A DNA stretch of 64,000 nucleotides from Apiosordaria backusii (Eukaryota; Ascomycota; Sordariomycetes; Sordariales; Lasiosphaeriaceae), in the NCBI GenBank assembly GCA_030549205.1, contig JAUKTV010000025.1, positions 62,001 through 126,000 of the forward strand. The letters are read 5' to 3'. The position numbers and the translations under genes were made by a program. The stretch's first letter is position 1. Every line of letters begins with the position of its first letter. The notes beneath the pieces were generated by a model. The model had not been told where the DNA came from. It ran no database searches and saw only the letters and a program-made list of their open reading frames with translations. Of this stretch, positions 24,244 to 34,720 are shown piece after piece.

Positions 24244-26299
24244 ATGGGTATGTGATCGATGGCTTCATCATACGAGTCCGAGTCCTAGGTTTCTTCCAAT
24301 TCTAACCATGATATACAGCGGCAAACGAGAAGCCTGAAAAGGTTATGCCTGTGACGGGCGACGCAATTGATGTCGAGTCCGCTTCGCTCCCCTCGGTCGA
24401 CCCTCGCACCGTCACCGAGGAGAACTACCTCGGCAAGCCCACCGAAGAAGACCTCGCCACCCTCCGCCGCGTCCCTGGCAACATCCCAATCATTGCATAT
24501 CTAATTTGTGTCGTCGAGTTCTGCGAGAGAGCCTCCTACTACGGCGTCCAGCCCCTCATCAGCAACTATGTCAACAGGCCCATGCCTCGCGGCGGCAACG
24601 GCTGGGGAGCACCTCCTCGAAATGACCAGCAGACGGCTGGTGCTCTGGGCATGGGCACAGTCGCGGCCAATGCCGTGACGCAGAGCTTCAGCATGTTGGC
24701 CTATGCCCTGCCCGTGTTGTTTGGGTGGTTAGCTGATGCCAAGTTTGGCCGCTTCAAGCTGATCTGCTGGGGCGTGGGCGTGTTTGGCATTGCCCATGCC
24801 CTCATGGTGGCCGCTGGTAGCAAAGACTTGCTTTTGGCGGGGACAGCAAAGGCGCCGTACTTCTTGTCCGTCTACATCCTTGCCGTGGGCGCAGGTTAGT
24901 CGTCAAAGGATGGTCCTTGTTCAACCACATGCTAACAGCAGGGAATAGCCATGTTTAAGCCCAACGTTTCTCCACTACTTCTGGATCAAGTAACAACGAC
25001 CGTCCCCACCGTTATCACGCTGAAGAATGGGGAGAGGGTTATCCAGGATCCCGAGTCGACGACAGAACGAGTTAGTGAGTCCGCCCCTTGCTTTGCCCCT
25101 TTGGCTCCAGCCAATCATTGATCCATGCTGACCGAGGCACAAACAGTGCTCTGGTTCTACTTGATGATAAATGTTGGCGGATTTATGGGGGTTGCTACAT
25201 CATATTCTGAAAAATATGTTGGTGTAAGTGTCTGTATCCATCCAGTGCTACCCAACCCACGCTGACATATTCAAACCAGTGGTGGCTCGCTTTTTTGATC
25301 CCACTTATCCTGTACCTTCCTCTGCCGTTGCTTCTTTGGTTCCTCTACAAGCGTTTGATCCTTCACCCCCCCGGTGGAAGCGATCTTCCCAACGTATTCA
25401 GAATCCTCGGCATATGCTTTCGCCGCGGCGGCTTTGCCAAATTTGGTCGGCACGGGTTCTGGGACCTCGCCAAGCCATCCAACATTGCAGCTGCTGGCCT
25501 CACTGACAGCTATCCAACCCGATGGAGCGACCAGTTTGTCGACGACGTCCGCCGCACCTTCCAGGCCACAGGCATCTTTTGCTTTTTCCCCATCCAGTAC
25601 ATCAATGACAATGGCATTGGCGCGGCGGCTAGTTTCTTGTCGACCATGCTGGAGACTAATGGTGTCCCCAACGACGTCATCTCCAATTTTAACGCCCTGA
25701 GCATCATCTGCTTCGCCCCTGTTCTCAACTACGGGTTGTACCCCCTCCTTCGCAAGATGGGCATTCACTACGGCCCTATCGCCCGCATCACGACTGGTCT
25801 CATGATGTCGAGCATTGGTGGAGCCGGATACGCCATCATCACCCACTTCGCCTACCAGCAGTCTCCGTGCGGTGAGTATGGCAGTAGTGATTGCACCATA
25901 GGTAATGGTGTGGCGCCCATAAGCATCTGGTGGATGGCTATTCCCTTTGCCATTGGCGGTATTTCTGAGCTGTTTGTCAACGTTCCAGCTTACGGGCTCG
26001 CCTACTCACGCGCCCCTCCCAACATGCGCGGACTCGTCTCTGCCCTGAACCTCTTCAACTCGGCCGTTGCGTATGCCATTGGCTTGGCATGCAGCAGCGT
26101 CATCCAAGATCCTCACCTGGTGTGGGATTTTGGCGGCCCCGCCATCACCGGTGGTGTTTTGAGCGTGGTCTTTTACTTTCTGTTTCGGCACATCGACAAG
26201 GAGGAATATGTGCTCAGCACGAACGGCAGGCCTACAAACCTGGAGGTGGAGGGAGCAGTCAGTGGTGCTGTGCAGAAGGAGGAATCTGAGAAGATGTAG
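24244..26299 (+). CDS. PTR2: PTR2/POT-family proton-coupled oligopeptide transporter
   Basis: Five exons: 24244-24247 (ATGG only), 24319-24894, 24949-25074, 25147-25223 and 25280-26299, giving 600 aa. The 4-nt first exon is supported by donor GTATGT, a perfect CTAAC branch site and an in-frame join to GCG GCA. The POT signature EFCERASYYGVQPLISNY lies near residue 67, and multiple membrane helices follow (FYLMINVGGFMGVATSYSEK; WWLAFLIPLILYLPLPLLL). It imports di- and tripeptides at the plasma membrane using the proton gradient. Length matches fungal Ptr2. In yeast this gene is controlled by peptide and nitrogen signals; no site is identified here. Confidence 0.95.
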
Positions 26300-27102
26300 A
26301 GGGGGGCTACTGGGTGAGCGGAGTTGTGAACTTTACCCACCGTAGGTAGGTTTGGGGCCGCTCCAAAGTGATGAATCGATCTCATCAGCCAGAGTGGTAA
26401 AAGGCTTCTTTGTGAGCATGGCTACTTTTCAGTAGCCTATATGTATAGTATCCACGAATAACTTTAAATGATAACATAATGAACATCTTCTATATATGAT
26501 TGATCGGTGTTGTCTCCCATACCAACCCCCTTTTCAACCAAGGCATGACGAGTGCAGCGAAGTCCTACAGGGCGATCTGGGGTTTGTGTGAATGCTTTCC
26601 TCATTCTGTTTGAGGTGTGGTTAATTGAGAGGACCCCTGACCAGCGCTCGGCAGAGGTGGCCATCAGAGCACGGTCCCGGAAGGAAGGGCAGGTGGCTAT
26701 ATGGAAAGAGACATCATTGGCGATGATGAACAAAGATTAGATATCTCTGACCTGAAGAGAATGGAGTTGCGGGGGGTAAATGACCTGCAATGTGAGCAAC
26801 TGTTGGCAGGAGACAGGCGGAAATCATGGACTGTCCGAAAACTGCAGGAGCACCTAATCAGGAGCACCACACTGAGTAGACGTGGGTTGATCTTGGACAC
26901 AAAGGCTGTGACTGTGGAAAGGGAGCTCTCGGCCGCAAGGAGCCAGATCTGTTGTGGGGCTTGAGAAGATCGGGCCCGACCACGAGACTTGCCCAGGAGG
27001 TATAAGTAGACCGTTAACCCGTTGGGTATTCTTCTCATCAACAGCCAAACAACGAAGTCAACATCAAGAACCCTCACCACATTTGGCACCGGACATCACA
27101 TC
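26300..27102. other. Intergenic, PTR2 to secreted-protein cluster
   Basis: No gene seen. The last 100 nt form a typical strong promoter with TATAAG at 27001 for the small secreted protein. Confidence 0.5.
27001..27006 (+). promoter_or_regulatory. TATA box
   Basis: TATAAG 97 nt upstream of the ATG at 27106 (102 nt from the ATG at 27103). Confidence 0.5.
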
Positions 27103-27843
27103 ATGATGCTGTCCAAAATCACCTTGGCGTTTTGCGCCTTGCTGGGATTCTTCGGAGTGAGCTGTCGCTTTCAATGTGCATCGTAGGTCTCATTAACCTT
27201 GATGTGTCTTGTAACAGATCGTCAGCGCGTCCTCTCGCCTTCCTGACAAGTACACCATTGTCGATGTCCAGTGGGACCTCCCCATCAACCTCAATGACCC
27301 CAGCAGTGCCACGGTTCCGGTTTTCGGTACGATTCAGCAAGCCGTGGCACAGATGGAGAGCCAATATCCTGGATGGAATACGACTTTCCAGAATCTGCAG
27401 CCTTCCAATGCCACCGTATCCAGAATCGCTCAGTACGACCGCGACTACTACCTCTGTGGCGAGCCGTGGGTAAAGACTGGTTGGCTGGCGGTCAAGGATG
27501 GGATCGCGTATTTGAGGAAGGTGTCTAGTCCACCTCCCAAGAACGGCCCAGGTCCGAACAACTGCGGGCGCGTATCGTGTGGATACAATGCGGCAATTTA
27601 TTGGTGCAATGATGTCAGTTTTTATGGTCTTATGCTCATTCAAGTTGTTCAGGCCCACCTTGATCTAACAATCTCTGCTAGAATGACGACGAGAAGGAGC
27701 TCGATTCGTGGGACTCGATTGCCGACGGTGCGTCATATATTTACGGCGAATGCACGGTTGGTGCCGACATCAGCAAGTTGGTTGCTGGACAGATATTCTA
27801 CAAGGACAAGTGGAATGTCATTGTCACGCGGAATGAGTGTTAG
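27103..27843 (+). CDS. Small secreted cysteine-containing protein
   Basis: Exons 27103-27156, 27218-27613 and 27682-27843 encode 203 aa. The signal peptide is MMLSKITLAFCALLGFFGIV followed by SAS. The mature part is ~180 aa with seven Cys (YYLCGEPW, NNCGRVSCGYN, IYWCNDND, YGECTVG and the terminal NEC). Two Asn-X-Ser/Thr sites are present (NTT, NAT). Introns of 61 and 68 nt keep the frame. Size and cysteines suit an effector-like or extracellular domain, but I recognise no characterised family. It heads the run of secreted proteins and converges on the AA9 gene. Confidence 0.75.
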
Positions 27844-28193
27844 GTGGGGTCAATGGAGACGAAAACAATGAGAGGGCTATGGGAAAGCAAAGGAGTGTAG
27901 GTAAGGTAGCTTTGGCCTTGGTCCAGGCGACGTCGGAGGCAGAGCATTAAGATGAACCACTGGTGTGGCATCTGGCTTCCCTTTCATACCTACGTAGGTA
28001 TTGAGGACAAAAGTGATTAGTGAATAATATTGGTTTAAGCCATGAAGCAGATTATCCAGACTGCAGGCTCCCACTGGTTGCATGACATCCAAAACCGCTG
28101 ACGGTGTTTCAAGCTGGACATGGCGAGCAGAATGGGAACCCAGAGGTACTATACTGATGGATGTACTCCACATGTGCCCCTAACCTCATCCCA
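27844..28193. other. Convergent 3' flanks
   Basis: Between the small secreted protein and the AA9 gene. Nothing recognisable. Confidence 0.5.
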
Positions 28194-29072
28194 TTATCCT
28201 TGCCAGACTGGGGGCCCAGGAGGCTGATACGAATCAGGCTGCAAGTTGTAAATATTCACCTGGATTCCGGGGTCGTTCGACCTGAAATATTGAAAAATTA
28301 GTCGCTGCGTGGCCGAAAGTACACACCACCAGTCTCACCTATATGCTCCTGGAAGTGCAACTTTCATGTTGGGACCTGGCTCTAGATTGCCTCCATTGGT
28401 GATGTTGATCTGTGAGCAAGACAGATAAAACTGGGCTTTGTTTGGTTGGCTGGCCATGTGAAGAGCAATTTGTTCAACACGGAGGAGATACTCGCCGTTC
28501 GGAGTGCTGGCTGGAATGACGGCAGGATGAGTAGCGTATGTGTCTGTTTGTTGTCTGTCAGCATCCAAAAGAGAAAAGGCAAAAATGAACAGAGACCATC
28601 TCACTTTGAGCAGGCCACACGAGTTGCTTGTTATTGTCGTAATAGGGCATTGTGGTCGCAATCTTCCACCACACGGAGCCCGAGCCGTCCCACGACTTGG
28701 CAGAACTACCTGCTGGGACACGTGCCAACATGTACTGAGTTGGACCTGGATGGTTGATCTGTTGAGTGGATATGTAATTTATAGTTGAGCCTGCGGGGAC
28801 TGTTGCAATGTTGGGTGCAGTCGTAGATGAGTAGCACCTGATGTCGGCACTGTTGGGGTTTTCGATGCCAGACTTGGACTGTGCATTTTTGGTTTGGCGG
28901 GTTACAGACCAGTCTTTGTCCTCCGCCTTTCCGTTGACGACAAGTCTGGGAAAGGTGTCTTTGTGTCTGAGTCAGTGCCAATGTTGATAGATGAACCGCT
29001 CAAGAATGGATATGACGTACAATGGGCTTCAACAGCGGCAGCTGCGAGCAACAATCCGTTGAGAAACTTCAT
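28194..29072 (-). CDS. AA9 lytic polysaccharide monooxygenase (former GH61)
   Basis: Exons 29072-29021, 28958-28605, 28543-28339 and 28281-28194 encode 232 aa. The 17-residue leader ends at AAAAVEA, so mature residue 1 is His18, the N-terminal copper ligand (HYTFPRLVVNG). The second His of the copper brace is in INHPGP and the axial Tyr in AQFYLSC. The C-terminus PPGPPVWQG is typical, with no CBM1. These enzymes cleave crystalline cellulose oxidatively using copper plus a reductant and O2 or H2O2. Splicing of intron 1 must use an AAG acceptor (ACACAAAG) to keep frame, because the nearer TCAG would frameshift. AA3 and GH7 genes lie nearby on the same strand. Confidence 0.95.
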
Positions 29073-29137
29073 TCTGCTTGTGGGGGACAGCAAGTGATTT
29101 TGCGATTTTATGAGCGGGGTCGAGTGTGGAAAGGGGC

Positions 29138-29145
29138 CTTATATA
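29138..29145 (-). promoter_or_regulatory. TATA box of AA9 gene
   Basis: TATATAAG on the minus strand, 66 nt before the ATG. Confidence 0.6.
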
Positions 29146-30752
29146 CGCCTGGTCTGATATAGTCAATCTTGTTCCCTCCTCTGTCATATTTGCAAAGACA
29201 TGCAGTGGTTCCCGTTTGTGAAAGGCGGTAGTGTACTTCCGTGACCTTCCTCTTATGGATCTCCAAGGCTCTTGGGTTTAGTTGAGGTTTAGCCAAATTT
29301 ATCAGTCTTGCAGGTGACTCGGTAGTTGAATAAATGAGGACGATCAACGGATAGATTGCCTGCGGTTCCCGAATCCGGCATTCCACTAATTAGGCCTCTT
29401 CCTGGTTTCAATGCACGGCAGTCGCGCAGACATCATGTGACAACAAAACTAGACCTCCAGTCTAGCTTTTGTACTTGGTATTTTCGGGTATGAGACATCA
29501 AAGCTCGGATTGAAAACTACCAGGAAAGTTCGGCGCAGCATCTCCAATCCAAGCAGTCCCGCACCGGCTATCAGTATCATGTCAACGGCCCTAGGTTGTC
29601 CGTCCAAGAACAGCTTTCGGAAACCATGTCTACAACCACCCCTGTCTTCCTTAACCAACTTGCAACTTAGACTCTCCAGACTAAGTGAGTTTTCCAGCGG
29701 CCAGCATCAAGACGATCGTATCTTCTACACAGTCGGTAACATCCACACCATGACGTAACTATGGCTCAAAGCAGCTACAGCAGCTTTGGACAGCTATCCC
29801 GGAGGATGCGTGCATGTTTCGACGCGATATGCGGATGAAAGGCCTAACACGCCAGCAGTGAACCAGGCCTTCCTACTTTGACAGGGATGTCGCTGTCATG
29901 GGGAGAAAGGGGCGGCGAGTTGAATTGAGGGTGCCAAGGATGAAAAGGTTCACAAAGGTGGCCAGGTGGCCAGGACTTCGGTTATCGAAATAGGCCTTCA
30001 ACCTTGCGAAAGAATCGAGGGCCGGTGGAAGTGCTCCAAAACCTACAGGTACAGAGAGGTTGGAATCAAATGCAAGAGATCGAGAAGAGAAAAGAAAATA
30101 GCAAGGCCTTGTCCTGCTTGCTCCACTGCCAAGAGTGTCGCCGCAATCCTCAAAGATCAAGTGAGCTCCGATGCCGAACGGAACCACCCCAACCTGAGCT
30201 CAAAGACCTCGGTCTAGGTACTGAGTAGCGCAAGGGCAAAAGACGGATCGATAAGCTTATGGCAACAAGACTGGATGAGGTTCAAAGAACTTGCTTTAGC
30301 AAAGGCGCTTCCAGCTCCAGCTCCAGCTCCAGGTCAGGCATCAAGAGCAATGGTACATATTGGGAATAACAAGAATAGCCACATATGTTGTGGGATAGCG
30401 GTATAGTGCATCTCGAATGAAATCTTTGATTTGGAATTGTGCAAGACTTTCATGTCAGGCTACCTATTTTTATAGTGCAGGTGTTTTACCTAGGTACATT
30501 AGCCACAAAAGGCAAACAACAAATCACCATCAACAAAGGTAGAGGGCGGCGTTTAAGGCATAGGAGTAGCACAAGGACTTCATTAAGACGTGAGAATATA
30601 AAACTTTGAAGATAAGATCTGAAATGGTTGAAGAACCTAGCTGATACTGGCCTGTAGCCACCAACCCCTGTACCCCTGAGCTAGTGACCCCATGTAAACA
30701 AACAGCTTCCACACTTCAGCTTCTTAATCTTCCCTTCAATCGGGATATACCT
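29146..30752. other. Intergenic, upstream of AA9
   Basis: 1.6 kb of AA9 promoter and 3' flank of the next gene. Contains a short CCAGCT repeat at 30309-30330. Minus-strand frames at 29449-29658 and 29873-30187 look weakly protein-like but cannot be joined into a model. Confidence 0.4.
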
Positions 30753-31513
30753 TTAGTACTCATCCAATCCAACGACTTGATCGGGCCATAGGGATGCGTC
30801 TACAGGACCACATCTGACTTCGCGGTTGGTAAACTCCTCGTTTTCGTTTTCCTCTTCGGTGCAGGAAAGAGTCACTTGGGTAGTCCCTCTGGTGATAAAC
30901 GTCCCACTGTCATTACTGTCAGCTTATTTGCCGTCCAGAAACGGGTATTGGTTGAAGGCACATACGAGACCTCGCCTTCACTGCACAGAATAGTTTCTTG
31001 AATGGCCAGTGAACCGGTCGATTTATTGAACCTGAAGGTAACTTGAGATCCCTCAGGTGCTTCCTCACCCAATGAACACAGGTACTCTTGCTCCCCGTCG
31101 AAAAAGCCAATTTCGGCATTGGTGTTACTGGCGGCTGTGCAATCGGCGGTATAAGTGGTCGCGGAGTTGCTCAAGTTGAAGGATACATATCCCCAGGCGC
31201 TTGGCTCTTCGTCGGGTACGGACACAATGGAAGATTGATACTCGAGCTGCAAAACTGACCACTCAAGATCGAGGATGGAGTTCCAGCACACGCCATCCCT
31301 TGAAAGAACTGGCTTCGGACTGGGAGTAGGGGAAGGCGCGGTGGAGTTGTCGACGGGGACTTCTTCCTCGATGGGGGCTTCCTCTAGAGTAGGGACTTCA
31401 CGGGCTGAGATGATCTCGAGCGCTCGGCGATGAACAACTTGGGCCGGACCAGCAGCAGCTGCAGTGACACTGACGGCCAAAACAAGAGCGGGAAGGAGGC
31501 TTTTGGTCAACAT
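30753..31513 (-). CDS. Secreted protein of unknown function
   Basis: Exons 31513-30966 and 30906-30753 (intron 59 nt, GTATGTG...GACAG) encode 233 aa. The start MLTKSLLPALVLAVSVTAAA gives a clear signal peptide; the frame is open upstream but without an ATG as good. A RR site and a Glu/Pro/Thr-rich linker (EEAPIEEEVPV; PSPTPSPKP) suggest a propeptide or stalk before a ~140-aa Cys-containing domain (DGVCWNSILDLEWSV to CTEEENENE and VRCGPVD). Splicing replaces a retained-intron tail by a longer acidic C-terminus. No family recognised. A TATA-like TATTTAA lies about 115 nt upstream. Confidence 0.75.
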
Positions 31514-31815
31514 CTTGTCGTGTACGTAGATGCTAGGATAGATAGTGGAGATTTCCGGGGCCACTTGACGGTCAAAGAGGTGAAGAGGTGTAAAACAAGT
31601 GTGTTGCTGGGGTGGAGAAGGTCCGATATTAAATACCTTGTCCATTTCTCTCCAACATCCAAGCTCGCGATGTCCCAGCCGTCTTTGTTTTTTTTTTCCT
31701 GGCTATTTTCGGTATCACGCTTCCGCATCCACTTTTCTTTTATCCAGGGGCCTGACTAGTTTGAGAAAAAAGGTTTCTTTCAACCCGTCGTCCAAAACAC
31801 AGACATCAACGGTTC

Positions 31816-32137
31816 TTAGCTGCAATAGTTTGCGGCAGCACTCGTCACAGTTGCGGTAATGTCACTTGTTGTCTCAGTGGTCTGACTGAGAAGCTGTGCG
31901 GATCCAACTGCTGGGCAAAGAGACACTGGTACCGAGAACCAGGGACCGCACTGTCCCAACGCTGCACCGCGGAATTGTCCGATTGCATGGTTGATAGGTT
32001 CGCCTGTACCGGAGCAGTTCGTTCCGGTTGCTGTAACCTTAGATGCAGAACTCAGCACTCGCAACCGGGTAAGAAGAGATGGCCTCACCAATGAAGAAAG
32101 AGGTGGCTAGAAATAGCAAAACGGCTCCCGGATTAAG
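31816..32137 (-). pseudogene. Small secreted protein lacking a visible start codon
   Basis: The main exon (32030-31816) encodes ~71 residues with four Cys (GTNCSGTGEP, GQCGPW, SLCPAVG, ANYCS). A 58-nt intron (GTGAGG...GTTACAG) joins it in frame to an upstream segment reading NPGAVLLFLATSFF, a signal-peptide core. No ATG occurs in that frame between the hydrophobic core and the preceding in-frame stop. A TATA-like TTTAATATA sits at 32144-32152, where neighbouring genes would place the ATG 60-120 nt downstream, inside this exon. A lost start, a non-AUG start or an unseen first exon are all possible. Confidence 0.4.
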
Positions 32138-32644
32138 ACAGGAGTATATTAAAACCCGCTCGAGCTATTGCCATGATTTCCTTCTGGCGCTCCATCAGAA
32201 CCACGGATTGGGCGAAATGATTTCACGGCCACGTGCAAGGTAAAAATAGCAACGGATTCATTCAGCCCATGGGGGGGTTAGTTTCCGGCGAGTAAGTTGT
32301 CGAGAATCTGAAAGAGTAACCTTGCATAATGATAAGAACTGGGAACGATCACCTCATCGTGCGGAGAGGTATCTATGTCAGCAAGTCTACTGGTCTTCCT
32401 CATGTGGGTTATATGACCCATTTGACCCCAACCCTACCTACCCAGGTGTCACCGGTATTCTCAGGGGTCAAACAAGCCATAAGGCTTGGTCAGGGCTTCA
32501 AGACAAACCAACAAGAAAGCTGAGGCAAAAATGGAAAAGTGGAAAGCTTCTTTTTGCTCGTTCTCTTTTCTCTTGCTAGATGAGCCAAGACTGTCTCAAG
32601 TCATTGACCACCCTGAGTGTCTACTTGTCACATATGGTCGATCA
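32138..32644. other. Intergenic
   Basis: About 500 nt between the start-less secreted protein and the metalloprotease. Nothing else seen. Confidence 0.5.
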
Positions 32645-34012
32645 TCAGCGAAGAGATCTGACCCCTGTGATGTCCCTATACGCCACCATGATTCCCTCAA
32701 CACCTAGATTGGGGCGATTCAATCCCGCGAGTGGATTTTGGAACTTTTCTGTGTCTTGGAGAAGACTCCATTCTCTCGAGATGGTATAGCCGCCTCGTGA
32801 GGCGGCTCCTTCGCCTGCCGTGGGCGGGAGGTCAGCCAGCGCAGCCCACAGGCCAAGCATGGCTATAAGAATCACGTTAGCTAACTAATTTCAAGGAACA
32901 TTGGTATTGTGGCGACGTACTGTAAGCCTCCGGATCTGAGAGCGCTTGATCGGTTGTCGTGGCAATGGTATGACTCCATCCATCAACACGCTGCTCGAGA
33001 CCAGGGCCTTGGGGATCCATGAATGCCCAAGGAAGCACATGAAAGAACTCGTGCATGATGGTCAAGTGTGGAAAGAACCACTCTATGTTGCCAATACCCC
33101 TTCCAAAACTGGTCAGATCATTGTGGGCGCTTGCGTGGAGTCTAAATTAAAGTTAGCAAGTTAAACTTGTCTCTTCAACTTCAAGACATTGCTCCCGAAT
33201 CAGTTGAAAGGTAAAGGTCAAGGACAACTCACAAACCTGGCGTTCTCGGGACTGTATTCCCGAATAAGTCGTCTATGTTTCGTAAGTCTTCCCATACGCC
33301 ATCGCAAATCGTAATATCGTAAAACCAAGCTGGACGATCAGCCCTTCGTGTGAAGTGAGGATTTGTCTCGGCGTATACTTGATTCCCGCCATCAAAGTCC
33401 TGGCATGAATGTGCCCAGTCTCCTGGCGAATCAATCCAGACCGAGTTTACTGGATCCCATGAACGCGGGCCATGCTTTTGATACCGATCTCCATTATCAC
33501 ACCATATCTGTACGTTAGCCTGCGTGATATCGAGAGTGCGGTCCCAGTCATATGCAAGACACTCCATAGCTTGAACAACCCTATGACATGTAGGTTAGCT
33601 TACCTAGGTTCTCAAAGTCCCCTTGAAGGAAAGATGAGGAGTAGTATAGAGACAGAGGTCTTGATCGTATTACTCACGTGTCGTAGGCTGTCCTTGAATA
33701 ATCCCCTCCCCACAAGCGTCTAGCTTCGTAGCCAACATCATGAAGAGATTGATCTTGCACGGTCACTTTAAAGGTTGCCCAGAAAACGGTGGCAAAGTCG
33801 ACATCGGTAGGGTCACGCAGTCGGTTGGCGGCGCTTCGGGCCTCGTAAAAGACCTCATCCATGAAAACATTGAAATCTGGCTGCTTCTGATAACACGATT
33901 CATGAATCCAATAGTGATACATGGACGGCGGGTTATAGGGTCCAAGACAAAGTCCGAGCCCTGCGAAGCAGAGCAATGACAGAACTGTCCAGAGGTGGCC
34001 GAAGTACTTCAT
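32645..34012 (-). CDS. Secreted zincin-type metalloprotease-like protein (HEFFH)
   Basis: Exons 34012-33678, 33580-33233, 33141-32921 and 32862-32645 encode 373 aa. Signal peptide MKYFGHLWTVLSLLCFAGLG. The zinc motif HExxH appears as LTIMHEFFHVLPW near residue 257, and a downstream Asp/Glu-rich helix (TDQALSDPEAYTMLGLW) could give the third ligand. The upstream domain has paired Cys (ESCYQK, MECLAYD, QIWCDNG, HSCQDFD, TICDGVW). The layout resembles fungal deuterolysin/lysine-specific metallo-endopeptidase relatives; substrate unknown. All three introns (97, 91 and 58 nt) keep frame. Divergent to the Cys-rich protein at 34721; both have TATA boxes. Confidence 0.8.
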
Positions 34013-34105
34013 GATGCCAGTTTGTTGTTGCTTGAGCTGGTTTATACGTGGCTAACGAAGTGCTGTGAGAGGAAGTTCCGGAAAGCCAACTTGAGAAGTG
34101 TCTGC

Positions 34106-34113
34106 ATTATATA
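34106..34113 (-). promoter_or_regulatory. TATA box of metalloprotease gene
   Basis: TATATAAT on minus, about 95 nt before the ATG. Confidence 0.5.
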
Positions 34114-34604
34114 GACAGTGATGTGGGTATCTCTATATCTCTGCAAAAAGATTTCAAGCGGAACATGAGCTGGAAGGGCGGAATTTGTGCTGTCTATCAG
34201 GTTTGCTGCCAAGGCAGGGAGGACTCTGCGTTATCTCTCATTCGGGATTGCTCCCAAGTGGTGAAGTTTTGTTTTGGGCCTTGCGATGGTCTTGAAAGCT
34301 ACCTTACCTAATCATCATCCCATTTTCTTATCGAAAATAATGATATTGCAAGAAAATTTAAGCAGGCGCATTATCCCTCCTTGTTTAGCCCAAGACCTTG
34401 CAGCGGTAAGGGTTTGGGCCACTTTATCGGGTCTCTGTAGCTCAGTGGCTTACAGATGGGTCAATGGCGGAGTAACTTGATATCGAAGATCAGTTCAGCG
34501 GAGACCAGGCTGCCTTTGTTGAATCTTCGGTGTTGATGTCACCCTAAGATTGGGGCGGTGCGTGTGGAGAGGGACCCTTCTCAAGTCCTGGAACGCTTGC
34601 GTAC
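34114..34604. other. Divergent promoter
   Basis: Core of the intergenic region between metalloprotease and Cys-rich protein; no gene. A sequence that looks superficially like a tRNA at 34430-34506 was rejected. Confidence 0.5.
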
Positions 34605-34612
34605 CTATATAT
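34605..34612 (+). promoter_or_regulatory. TATA box
   Basis: CTATATAT 109-116 nt before the ATG at 34721. Confidence 0.5.
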
Positions 34613-34720
34613 TCTTCAGGTCCCTACCCAGCATTATCATCGCCCTCTGCTTTGCATTCTCTCGCACCTTCAACAGCGCACTCATCAGTTATCTCGGCAT
34701 TACAGAACTAGACTACCACA

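Noticed and set aside
29873..30187. 104-codon minus-strand frame and a nearby 69-codon frame at 29449
   Set aside because: Weakly protein-like, but I could not join them with splice signals into one model.
34430..34506. tRNA-like sequence with a 7-bp acceptor-like stem (GGTCTCT/GGAGACC) and a TAGCTCAGTGG A-box-like motif
   Set aside because: No D-stem partner and no T-arm: the TTCA sits directly next to the acceptor strand, so no cloverleaf forms.
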